A stretch of DNA of 9,405 nt from Clostridia bacterium (lineage in GTDB: Bacteria > UBA6262 > WVXT01), in assembly GCA_030671905.1 (NCBI GenBank), contig DAOVHK010000052.1, positions 1-9,405 on the forward strand. Direction: 5' to 3'. This document shows positions 1 to 6,785 of the stretch, one piece after another; the stretch's first letter is position 1, and each line of letters begins with the position of its first letter. Under the pieces are notes generated by a model. It saw only the letters and a program-made list of their open reading frames with translations. It was not told the DNA's origin and did not search any database. Position numbers and translations under genes: made by a program.

Positions 1-149
1 ATTGAATCACCTCTGGCTATACCAACTAAAACAGCAGAAGTTTTTGCCCTTAAAGGAAAAAAGTTCCCCAGGAAAACAGTGGTTCCCAGGAGAGATGCCA
101 TTTTCAAGAATTCCCTTCGGGAAAATTTTTTTTCAAAAATATCACTCAT
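1..149 (-). CDS. Tat-exported protein, N-terminal fragment (possibly DUF362)
   Basis: Only the first 49 codons lie in the window; the gene runs off the left edge. The ATG at 149 is preceded by a GAGGG ribosome site that overlaps the TGA of the upstream gene, so the two are probably translationally coupled. The product starts with a textbook twin-arginine signal: a charged n-region, SRREFLK at residues 10-16, a hydrophobic stretch to about residue 31, then a short polar region with a possible signal-peptidase site near LRAKTSA. The first mature residues, VLVGIARGDS, resemble the opening strand of DUF362 (Fe-S-associated) proteins, but that rests on about ten residues. The Tat signal is secure; the family is a guess. 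It is the last visible gene of the tatC operon, so it is probably exported by the co-encoded translocase subunit. Confidence 0.75.
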   Translation of the reverse strand, partial: MSDIFEKKFSRREFLKMASLLGTTVFLGNFFPLRAKTSAVLVGIARGDS

Positions 150-159
150 AGTAATACCC

Positions 160-2436
160 TCAATCTACTCCCTTCCCTCTTAAAAGAAGGACTAAGCTTA
201 CCAGATTCAAAAGCGCCACCATCAAACAGACCATAGGAATACCCAGAATCGGCAGAAGAAAAACGCTCACCAAAAGAGCGCCCAGGCAGGAACTGAAAAG
301 GTCAACACCATAGGTAAGTCCCGCTGCCCTTACCAATCCTCCCCTGGATTGAAGATATAATTTATTGGCCAGGGGAAACTGGAAACCGCCAATGAAACCA
401 GCAATTATGGGAAGAAAAGGCAGGATAATATTTGAACCCAGATATGTGCTAAATTTTCCCGATGAGCCAGCAAAACCTAAAAATATGAGAGGGAGAATCA
501 AGGGATAAATGCATATACAAATCTGAGCCTGTATGAAATTGAGAAAATTGCCCTGACCTTTTTCGATAATTTTGCTGGCCCACCAGCCACCAAAAATTAG
601 CCCAATCATAAAGGATGTCAAAATTATACTCAACTTATAATAAACATAACCATAGATAATCTGGAAGGAAATCAAAGTTAAAACCTGGAACGTTATCTCG
701 GCAAAGCCCGTGGTTGCCACAGCAATAAGAACAGCTACAGGCCGGACTTCATTTCTTGATTTTCTCAACCAGATGGGTAGAAGAATGACGCAGTAGATTA
801 GGATGGCAGCAACATAAATTCCTTTGGGAGAAATTTTCTTAAAAATTTTTGCCAGAGAGAACTTGAAATGTGTGGACCAGAGCACCATATCATAATAGTA
901 AGATATGGGACGAAAGTCGTAATTGAGCATAACCTTTGGTAAAGGCAGAAGTTTCCCTTCTAGATAGTCAATCCTTTCATCCGATAACTCGCTCGCCAAA
1001 TAGTATTCTCGGACATATTTTGCTTTCACTTTTCTCTCATTTAGCCTTTCCATAAGTCTCTGATAATCGAGAGTAAGAACTCCCTTACTCTTACAGCCCA
1101 AAAAGTAATTGGTATCTCCGGGAATAACTCTCACTTCAGCAAAAACTTTCTTTAAGGATTCATTGAGCGAGACCAGAAGATTTCGTTGCTCTTCACTGAT
1201 GTAATTGGGTGAGGAAGTAATTCCAAAAAAGAGTATTCCTTTCTCTTTTAAGATTTTTCTTGCGTATTTAAAAAATTCAACAGTATAGAACCTATTTATC
1301 TGGGCAGTAAAGGGCTGGGGAAGATTGACGATAATAAGGTCATACTTACTGGAAGTTCGCTTAGTGAACAATCGACCATCTATATTTTTCACTTCCACTC
1401 GCTTATCATTCAAGACATACTCTTTTGTGGAATAGAGATACTCTTTTGCCAGGGTAATCATTAGAGGGTCCAATTCCAGGTAGTCGACTTTCTCTACAGG
1501 ATGTTTGAGAATTTCCTTTAAAACCCCACTTACCCCTCCCCCAATAAGTAGAACCTTTCTTGGTCGTGGATGCTCCAGAAGGGCAAAATGTGCAATTCTC
1601 TCGCTGGTCAACTTATCTGGAACGGTAAAGTTGTAAAGTCCATTATTGAAGAAACTATAGGTGTTATCCTTTTCCGTAACAACAAGATTTCCGTATATAG
1701 AATTTTGAGAGGTCAATAGATGGTAAGTTCTCCAGCGCAATTCCAGAGAAGCCTGACACAAGTCCTCAACTTTTCCAAAAGAAAAAAGACTCAAACCCAA
1801 AAGAATCAATATAGAAGTTGGGAAAAGGAGAAGAGCCCTCTTTTCTTTCAGGAACCACGTTAAGGAAAAGGCAACTCCCAGGTTAAGGAGAGCTATTCCC
1901 AGCATAATATAGAGTGGCGGCAGTACCCGGATTAAAAGAAGGCCGGAAAGAAGTCCGCCGGATGTAGCACCTATTGCTTCCAGTACGTAGACATAGCCAA
2001 TATGTTCTGGACCTTCCCTGCTTTTTGGCGCATATATGCGACATCCCAGAACGAACAGAAACCCTAAAAGCAGGCAGGTGGGAGCAAGAATAACCAGGCT
2101 CGAATATGTCATAGGTAAGAGCCCGATGATTTCTCCGGGTGAGGTCTTGAGGAGGAGAGGGATGGCTCTGGCAGCAAAAATACTTACAGGAAGGAATAAT
2201 GCTAAAAGCAGTTCTGCGAAAACAAAAAAGGCAAGCTTATGTCTGATTCGTTCAACAAAGAACCTGCCAATTCCCCAGCTTCCCATAGCTACCCAGAATA
2301 GCCACCCCGCGAGAGTAATACCCAGGGAAAGCTCGTTGCCATAAAAGACAACCATTAACTCTCTCATTAACACAATCTGGGAGGCCAGGGAGGTAAAGCC
2401 TATGAGAATCAAGCCCAAAATGAGGTATTTTTTCAC
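160..2436 (-). CDS. Polytopic membrane protein with central spermidine-synthase-like SAM-fold domain
   Basis: The 758-residue product has three parts. Residues 1-221 hold about seven membrane segments, residues 222-535 a Rossmann-type domain of the spermidine synthase/methyltransferase fold, and residues 540-753 about seven more segments. The SAM-binding glycine loop VLLIGGGVSG is at 295-304, the acidic strand end YLELDP at 319-324, and DGRLF at 353-357. The region that carries catalytic aspartates in true aminopropyltransferases reads VNLPQP (370-375), so polyamine synthesis is unlikely. The two membrane halves resemble each other (12-57 with 575-620; 147-190 with 703-748). Positive loops such as 57-67, 134-146, 197-200 and 558-565 place the central domain outside the membrane. 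The start is GTG, 6 bases after the preceding stop, with a weak ribosome site; it keeps the first membrane helix and fits the family. Substrate unknown. Confidence 0.85.
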   Translation of the reverse strand: MKKYLILGLILIGFTSLASQIVLMRELMVVFYGNELSLGITLAGWLFWVAMGSWGIGRFFVERIRHKLAFFVFAELLLALFLPVSIFAARAIPLLLKTSPGEIIGLLPMTYSSLVILAPTCLLLGFLFVLGCRIYAPKSREGPEHIGYVYVLEAIGATSGGLLSGLLLIRVLPPLYIMLGIALLNLGVAFSLTWFLKEKRALLLFPTSILILLGLSLFSFGKVEDLCQASLELRWRTYHLLTSQNSIYGNLVVTEKDNTYSFFNNGLYNFTVPDKLTSERIAHFALLEHPRPRKVLLIGGGVSGVLKEILKHPVEKVDYLELDPLMITLAKEYLYSTKEYVLNDKRVEVKNIDGRLFTKRTSSKYDLIIVNLPQPFTAQINRFYTVEFFKYARKILKEKGILFFGITSSPNYISEEQRNLLVSLNESLKKVFAEVRVIPGDTNYFLGCKSKGVLTLDYQRLMERLNERKVKAKYVREYYLASELSDERIDYLEGKLLPLPKVMLNYDFRPISYYYDMVLWSTHFKFSLAKIFKKISPKGIYVAAILIYCVILLPIWLRKSRNEVRPVAVLIAVATTGFAEITFQVLTLISFQIIYGYVYYKLSIILTSFMIGLIFGGWWASKIIEKGQGNFLNFIQAQICICIYPLILPLIFLGFAGSSGKFSTYLGSNIILPFLPIIAGFIGGFQFPLANKLYLQSRGGLVRAAGLTYGVDLFSSCLGALLVSVFLLPILGIPMVCLMVALLNLVSLVLLLRGKGVD

Positions 2437-2442
2437 TTCGCA

Positions 2443-3666
2443 CTATCCCAAGTATTCCGATACTTTTAGTGAGGGAAGTTCTGTCTTTTTCCTGACCTTT
2501 TCTTCAGGCCATACACCTGGAATTGGCTGGCCACAAAATTTACATTTTCCTCCAACGACATTATTCTCCAGGATTTGATAACCCTTTCTGTAGATAAGAA
2601 GCTTTCCATCTTTTGGACAATAGGTACTCTCACCAGGATGGCCAGGCACATTTCCTATATATACATACTCCAAGCCCACTTTCAGGGCCACTTTTCTCGC
2701 TTTCTCCAATGTGCTTACAGGAGTTGGTGAGAGATTCTTTAATTTATAGAGTGGATGGAACCTGGAAAAATGGAGAGGCACTTCCTTCCCTAAATTATCG
2801 CGTATCCACAAGCACATCTCTTTTATCTTTTCCATACCATCATTATAAGGTGGGACAATGAGGTTAGTAATCTCAACATGCACTCCTTCTTCTTTTAGCG
2901 TTTCCAGGGTATTCAAAACAGGATTAAGAGTTGCTCCACAAAGTTCTCCATAAAATTTCTGAGTAAACCCTTTCAGGTCTACGTTTGCTCCATCAAGATA
3001 TTTGCAAATTTCCTTTAAAGGTTCAGGGTTGAGATATCCATTGGAGTGGTAGATGTTCTTCACTCCCCTCTCCCTGGCAATTACAGCCGTATCGTACATA
3101 TATTCATAGAATATAGAAGGCTCCGAATACGTATAGGCTATTGTAGGACAGTTATATTTTATAGCCAAATCGACTACTCCTTCTGGAGGCAATTCATAAT
3201 TTACTGTATCCTCGGGAGGGAACTGTGAAATCTGCCAGTTCTGGCAGAATTTACACCGCAAATTACAGCCAGCCGTGGCAATGGAGAAGGCAGCTGTTTG
3301 AGGAAAAAAGTGGAAAAGAGGTTTCTTCTCAATGGGGTCAACGTGAATGGCACAGGGATTACCATATACCATTGAATAATGCTTACCTTCGTGTGGCTCC
3401 CTGGAACGACAGAATCCTCTCATTCCCTCTGAAAGTGTGCACCTCCTGGGGCAAAGCTGACACTGAATTGTTTCTTTATCCAGCTTTTTGTAAAACATCG
3501 CCTCTCTCTGGGAAATAAAACCTTTCTCGCCACTTTTTGGCCTGGAGGCAGCAGCTTTCAAAATATCAACGAGCAAAGGAACCGACGCCAGAGCAACGCC
3601 GCTAAAAGCACACATTTTAAAAAATTCTCTCCTGGATAATTTCCTTCTATAAAAGTCCCCTTTCAT
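2443..3666 (-). CDS. Radical SAM protein of the AmmeMemoRadiSam type with Tat signal
   Basis: The 407-residue product starts with a twin-arginine signal: SRREFFK at residues 11-17, then a hydrophobic core to about residue 36 and an AAA site near 38-40. An N-terminal four-cysteine cluster (C69, C72, C76, C86, within QCQLCPRRC) and the radical SAM motif CNLRCKFC (C134, C138, C141) follow, in the arrangement of the AmrS-like enzymes often listed with AMMECR1 and Memo. IATAGCN, TYSEP and NVDLKGF are further family landmarks. The C-terminus resembles a zinc knuckle (C350, C375, C378), but the expected second cysteine is Asp353. The enzyme should bind a [4Fe-4S] cluster and cleave SAM; its substrate is unknown. 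The ATG at 3666 has only a weak site (GGGG about nine bases upstream, AAGG adjoining), but later starts would delete the Tat signal. It lies between tatC and the membrane SAM-fold gene. Confidence 0.88.
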   Translation of the reverse strand: MKGDFYRRKLSRREFFKMCAFSGVALASVPLLVDILKAAASRPKSGEKGFISQREAMFYKKLDKETIQCQLCPRRCTLSEGMRGFCRSREPHEGKHYSMVYGNPCAIHVDPIEKKPLFHFFPQTAAFSIATAGCNLRCKFCQNWQISQFPPEDTVNYELPPEGVVDLAIKYNCPTIAYTYSEPSIFYEYMYDTAVIARERGVKNIYHSNGYLNPEPLKEICKYLDGANVDLKGFTQKFYGELCGATLNPVLNTLETLKEEGVHVEITNLIVPPYNDGMEKIKEMCLWIRDNLGKEVPLHFSRFHPLYKLKNLSPTPVSTLEKARKVALKVGLEYVYIGNVPGHPGESTYCPKDGKLLIYRKGYQILENNVVGGKCKFCGQPIPGVWPEEKVRKKTELPSLKVSEYLG

Positions 3667-3719
3667 CCTTAAAATACCCCTATAGTTATGGTTTTTATAT
3701 AAACTTTTCCTTCGTCTCT

Positions 3720-4415
3720 CTAGTGAGCGACTATCTTTGTAAGCCAGATGCTCACTTCATAAAGAATCAAAAGAGGCGCTGCCAGGAGAATTTGAGTGAA
3801 AACATCGGGTGGAGTAAGAATAGCAGCTAAAACAAAAATGGCTATAATGAACACCTTCCTCTTCTTTGCTAAAAACTGGGGGGTTACTATGCCCATCTTG
3901 GTCAGAAACAGAAACACCAGTGGTAACTCAAAGACGATACCAAAGGCAAAAATCATTAGGGTAATGAAAGATAAGTATTTGCTTATGGAAATCATTGGCT
4001 GCAAAGAACTACCACCGAAACTGAGCAAAAATCTTAAACCTACTGGAATGACCAGAAAGTAAGCAAAACTTGCCCCAATCAGGAATAGAAGTAGCGAAAA
4101 TGGACTGTAGAAGAGTAAATGCCTTTTTTCCTTCTTTTTTAAACCTGAGGAAACAAATTGCCAGACCTGATAAGTTATCATGGGCAAAGCAAATATAATC
4201 CCACCAAATATGGCAATCTTCAAGGTTATAACAAATGGTTCCTGCGGTGCTATAAACACTAAGGAATGGGGGAAAGGCCTTTTCAAAAAGGCGAGAATCT
4301 TATCAGAATAGAGGTAACTAAAGATTGAACACCCTAGAACTGTAAGAATGCAAATAATGAGTCTTCTTCTCAGTTCTTCCATATGCCTTATTAGACTCAT
4401 TTTCTTAATTTGCAT
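3720..4415 (-). CDS. tatC: Sec-independent protein translocase TatC
   Basis: TatC is the multispanning receptor that recognises twin-arginine signals and, with TatA/TatB, exports folded proteins. The 231-residue product has six hydrophobic segments and the family landmarks. HMEELRRRL at 11-19 includes Glu14, equivalent to the signal-binding Glu15 of E. coli. KKKEKR at 93-98 includes Glu96, like Glu103. AFGIVFELP at 157-165 includes Glu163, like Glu170, and TPPD is at 201-204. The conserved proline before the first-loop Gly-Leu is Ser here (VSSGL). The frame stays open upstream to a TTG at 4481, but that start would lie about 11 nucleotides from the predicted transcription start and add a Pro/Arg-rich tail made from a GC-rich palindrome. 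ATG 4415 is therefore chosen; ATG 4400 (MSLIRHMEEL) is a close alternative. No tatA is visible. It is the first gene of the operon holding two Tat-signal proteins. Confidence 0.95.
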   Translation of the reverse strand: MQIKKMSLIRHMEELRRRLIICILTVLGCSIFSYLYSDKILAFLKRPFPHSLVFIAPQEPFVITLKIAIFGGIIFALPMITYQVWQFVSSGLKKKEKRHLLFYSPFSLLLFLIGASFAYFLVIPVGLRFLLSFGGSSLQPMISISKYLSFITLMIFAFGIVFELPLVFLFLTKMGIVTPQFLAKKRKVFIIAIFVLAAILTPPDVFTQILLAAPLLILYEVSIWLTKIVAH

Positions 4416-4427
4416 TCTCTTCTCTAT

Positions 4428-4477
4428 CCTTTCCCTCACCCTGCCCCGTCCCGAAACCGGAATGGGGTCGGGAAAGG
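4428..4477 (-). repeat. GC-rich inverted repeat in the tatC 5' leader
   Basis: On the plus strand CCTTTCCC (4428-4435) is complementary to GGGAAAGG (4470-4477), an 8-bp perfect outer stem. Inside it CCCC (4444-4447) can pair with GGGG (4464-4467). The block is much richer in G+C than its surroundings and lies between the predicted promoter and the tatC start, so it would be a hairpin in the mRNA leader. The CCCTCACCCTGCCCC flavour recalls small dispersed intergenic palindromes of other bacteria, but one copy cannot prove that. Confidence 0.55.
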
Positions 4478-4498
4478 GCAATCCCGATAAGTAAGAAA

Positions 4499-4527
4499 AT
4501 TATAACAAAGCGAAGGACAGATTGCAA
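4499..4527 (-). promoter_or_regulatory. Predicted sigma-70-type promoter of the tatC operon
   Basis: Reading the minus strand, TTGCAA (4522-4527) is separated by exactly 17 bases from a perfect TATAAT (4499-4504). A TGT just before the -10 gives an extended -10 (TGN). Transcription should begin near 4492, about 77 bases before the preferred tatC ATG and within the gap after cysK. This supports a separate transcription unit for tatC, the radical SAM gene, the membrane SAM-fold gene and the Tat-signal fragment. Confidence 0.65.
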
Positions 4528-4584
4528 GATAAGAATATAAAGTTTTGTTTTATGGCATAGATGATAATATTATAGGCTAAAGCC

Positions 4585-5532
4585 TTACTTTTGAGCAGAG
4601 TCGTTTTTCTGGAAAAGGGGTGTACTCAAGTAGCGCTCGCCAAAATCTGGCAAAATAACCACAATCAGCTTGTTCTTATTCTCTGGGCGCTTAGCCACTT
4701 CCAGAGCCGCATAAGTTGCTGCTCCTGAGGAAATCCCGGAGAAGATGCCTTCTTCTTGAGCCAATCTCCGCGAAGTTTCTATAGCCTGCTCATTGGTTAC
4801 TTTAACAACTTCGTCAATAATATTCGTGTTTAGAACTTCGGGGAGGAAGCCAGCTCCAATTCCCTGAATCTTATGGGGACCCGGCTTACCTCCGGAGAGC
4901 ACAGGGGAACCTTCAGGCTCAACAGCAATTGCCTTAAACGAAGGCTTCTTCTTTTTTATAACTTCGGCTATCCCAGTAATTGTTCCTCCAGTACCTACTC
5001 CGGAAATCAAAATATCGACTTTTCCCTCAGTATCCTTCCATATCTCTTCAGCAGTGGTCTTCCTGTGAATCTCAGGATTGGCAGGATTTTTAAACTGTTG
5101 AGGCATAAAAGAATTTGGAGTCTTCTCTACTAACTCTTCTGCTTTCTTCACTGCTCCTTTCATTCCTTCGGCACCTGGTGTCAAAACTAATTCGGCTGCA
5201 AAAGCTTTCAGGAGAGCCCTCCTTTCCAGGCTCATTGTATCCGGCATAGTCAGTATCAGTTTATAACCTCTTGCTGCACATACAAAGGCTAAGGCAATGC
5301 CGGTGTTTCCGCTTGTGGGCTCAATGATAGTGGTCTTTCCCCTTTTGATTGTCCCTCCTTTCTCAGCTGCATCGATCATTGCTACACCAATTCTGTCCTT
5401 CACGCTCGACAGGGGATTGAAAGCTTCCAGTTTAGCTACCACTGTCGCCCCTAAACCCTTGGTGACTCTATTCAACTTCACCAGGGGCGTGTTACCAATC
5501 GTCTCAGTGATGTCCTCATAAATCTTTCTCAT
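4585..5532 (-). CDS. cysK: Cysteine synthase (O-acetylserine sulfhydrylase)
   Basis: The enzyme makes cysteine from O-acetylserine and sulfide in the cytosol, using PLP. The 315-residue product is normal for the family. Visible motifs are IGNTPLVKL at 12-20, the Schiff-base lysine K45 in SSVKDR, the substrate loop PTSGNTG at 72-78, the phosphate-binding loop GVGTGGT at 178-184, KIQGIGAGF at 221-229 and SSGAA at 268-272. The open frame extends upstream to 5646, but ATG 5532 is the true start. It has a strong AGGAGGT ribosome site (5538-5544), matches family N-termini, and the extension would run through the promoter. KIQGIGAGF favours a sulfide-using CysK over a carrier-dependent CysM, but use of the adjacent thiocarboxylated carrier as donor cannot be excluded. 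No cysE is visible. It has its own promoter and operator. Confidence 0.95.
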   Translation of the reverse strand: MRKIYEDITETIGNTPLVKLNRVTKGLGATVVAKLEAFNPLSSVKDRIGVAMIDAAEKGGTIKRGKTTIIEPTSGNTGIALAFVCAARGYKLILTMPDTMSLERRALLKAFAAELVLTPGAEGMKGAVKKAEELVEKTPNSFMPQQFKNPANPEIHRKTTAEEIWKDTEGKVDILISGVGTGGTITGIAEVIKKKKPSFKAIAVEPEGSPVLSGGKPGPHKIQGIGAGFLPEVLNTNIIDEVVKVTNEQAIETSRRLAQEEGIFSGISSGAATYAALEVAKRPENKNKLIVVILPDFGERYLSTPLFQKNDSAQK

Positions 5533-5569
5533 CTGTAACCTCCTTTTTTGATTTAAAGTTGAGTAATTT

Positions 5570-5599
5570 AGTAATATATAATTTATAGCATATATTACT
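5570..5599 (-). promoter_or_regulatory. Candidate operator: perfect inverted repeat over the cysK -10
   Basis: Arms AGTAATATAT (5570-5579) and ATATATTACT (5590-5599) are exact reverse complements separated by 10 bases that contain the cysK -10 hexamer. A further AGTAAT half-site lies at 5562-5567, eight bases from the first arm and in the same orientation. The position suits repression by a dimeric regulator that blocks RNA polymerase. The regulator is not in the window; Rrf2-family proteins of the CymR/IscR kind often control cysteine genes, but this sequence is not a recognised consensus. Part of the symmetry could come from AT richness, though 10 of 10 paired bases is more than expected. 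Confidence 0.6.
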
Positions 5600-5610
5600 G
5601 TTTTTGTCAA
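5582..5610 (-). promoter_or_regulatory. Predicted sigma-70-type promoter of cysK
   Basis: Reading the minus strand, a perfect TTGACA (5605-5610) is followed after 17 bases by TATAAA (5582-5587), with TGC before it as an extended -10. The predicted start is near 5575, giving a leader of about 43 bases, too short for a T-box or SAM riboswitch. Control is therefore more likely by protein binding at the overlapping palindrome. It sits in the 103-base gap after the cysteine desulfurase gene. Confidence 0.75.
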
Positions 5611-5635
5611 GTATCCTTTTAAAAAAATTCCGCGC

Positions 5636-6784
5636 CTATGCAACAATTTGAGTTAAACTATTTATAGCAAAATCGACCTCCTCTCTGGTATTAAAGTACC
5701 CCAGACTGAACCTAACTGTTCCTTCAGGGAAGGTTCCCAGTTTTTTATGGGTATAGGGAGCGCAGTGTAGGCCTGTGCGACAGGCAATACCAAAGGACTC
5801 ATCCAGTATTGCTCCCACTTCAGCAGGACTCAAACCCTCTACATTAAAGGAAACAGTTCCTATTCTCATTTCTCCGTCCCCAGAATCATAAATTATTACT
5901 TTTCTCATCTCCGACAATTTTTCTAAGAGATACTTCGTGAGTTCCATTTCATGCTGTCTAATTTTCTCAATTCCTTCTTTCTGAATAAAAGTTATGCCTG
6001 CTCCCAAACCAGCAATCCCCACAGTATTAATTGTACCTCCTTCGAGTTTAAAGGGTAACTCTTTTGGTTGTAACTCAGATTCGGAATCTACACCACTTCC
6101 CCCCTCCCGCCACGGTTCCAGATCCACTCTCGGTGCCACATACAAGCCACCTGTTCCGGGAGGACCAAATAGAGCCTTATGACCAGGAAAAGCCAAAAGA
6201 TCTATATTATCTCTTTCCACATCAATGGGAATGACTCCAGCAGTCTGTGCTGCATCGACCATAAAAATGGTACACTTCTCCTTAGAAATCTTTCCAATTT
6301 CTCTAATGGGCTGTAGACTACCAATGACATTAGAGCCATGTACAATCACAACCAGCCTGGTTTGGGGAGTGAAAGCTTTATTGAGTTCCTGTAAATCGAT
6401 AAATCCATCCTCAGAGTGATTGACTCTGGTTACAGTAATTATCCCTTTTTTAACTAAACCTTCTAAGGGTCTGGAGACAGAATTGTGTTCCAGGTAAGTG
6501 GTAATCACATGGTCTCCTCTTTTTAGTAACCCTTTGATTCCTATATTCAGCGAGTCAGTGCAGTTGAGTGTGAAGATAATTCTTTGATAGTCCTTTATGG
6601 CGAAAAATTGAGCTGTCTGGTGGCGAGTCTCCTCAATTATTCTTTCTGCACCCACTGCCATGCGATGTCCAGCCCGGCCAGGATTGGCTCCCCATTTACG
6701 TATGAACTCATCCATCTTCCTATACACACTTACTGGTTTTGGCCAGGAAGTAGCTGCATTATCGAAGTATATAATTTTTTTCAT
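5636..6784 (-). CDS. Cysteine desulfurase family protein (class-V aminotransferase fold)
   Basis: This PLP enzyme should remove sulfur from cysteine to give alanine and an enzyme persulfide. The 382-residue product shows FDNAATSWPKP at 7-17, ANPGRAGH at 33-40, EHNSVSRPL at 99-107, the cofactor aspartate in VDAAQTAG at 176-183, the PLP lysine K203 in FPGHKALFGPPGTGG, and RTGLHCAPYTH at 336-346. C341 in that last segment is the likely persulfide cysteine of the SufS-like type. The wording matches the TIGR01977-type subfamily, not housekeeping IscS. The ATG at 6784 is one base from the stop of the E1-like gene, with AGGA upstream, so the pair is almost certainly co-translated. That pairing makes it the likely sulfur donor for the MoaD-like carrier. 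A selenocysteine lyase role is possible but less supported. Confidence 0.9.
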   Translation of the reverse strand: MKKIIYFDNAATSWPKPVSVYRKMDEFIRKWGANPGRAGHRMAVGAERIIEETRHQTAQFFAIKDYQRIIFTLNCTDSLNIGIKGLLKRGDHVITTYLEHNSVSRPLEGLVKKGIITVTRVNHSEDGFIDLQELNKAFTPQTRLVVIVHGSNVIGSLQPIREIGKISKEKCTIFMVDAAQTAGVIPIDVERDNIDLLAFPGHKALFGPPGTGGLYVAPRVDLEPWREGGSGVDSESELQPKELPFKLEGGTINTVGIAGLGAGITFIQKEGIEKIRQHEMELTKYLLEKLSEMRKVIIYDSGDGEMRIGTVSFNVEGLSPAEVGAILDESFGIACRTGLHCAPYTHKKLGTFPEGTVRFSLGYFNTREEVDFAINSLTQIVA

Positions 6785-6785
6785 C

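Noticed and set aside
4416..4481. Upstream extension of tatC to a TTG at 4481, adding 22 residues rich in Pro and Arg
   Set aside because: The extension is the GC-rich palindrome read as codons, starts only about 11 bases from the predicted transcription start, and is absent from TatC family N-termini.
4561..4590. GGCTTTAGCC after the cysK stop as a terminator, and the nearby TATAAT as a promoter
   Set aside because: The stem is 4 bp with a 2-base loop and no T-run follows. The TATAAT has only a poor -35 (TGCTCA) at 17 bases, unlike the better promoter at 4499-4527.
5533..5580. Riboswitch or T-box in the cysK leader
   Set aside because: The predicted leader is only about 43 bases, AT-rich and without the conserved cores of these elements.
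5615..5640. T-run after the desulfurase stop as a rho-independent terminator
   Set aside because: The run of seven T follows a GC-rich patch, but no stem of useful length can be drawn before it.
5533..5646. Upstream extension of cysK to 5646, adding 38 residues
   Set aside because: It would overlap the end of the desulfurase gene and run through the promoter and operator. The ATG at 5532 has a strong AGGAGGT site and fits the family.
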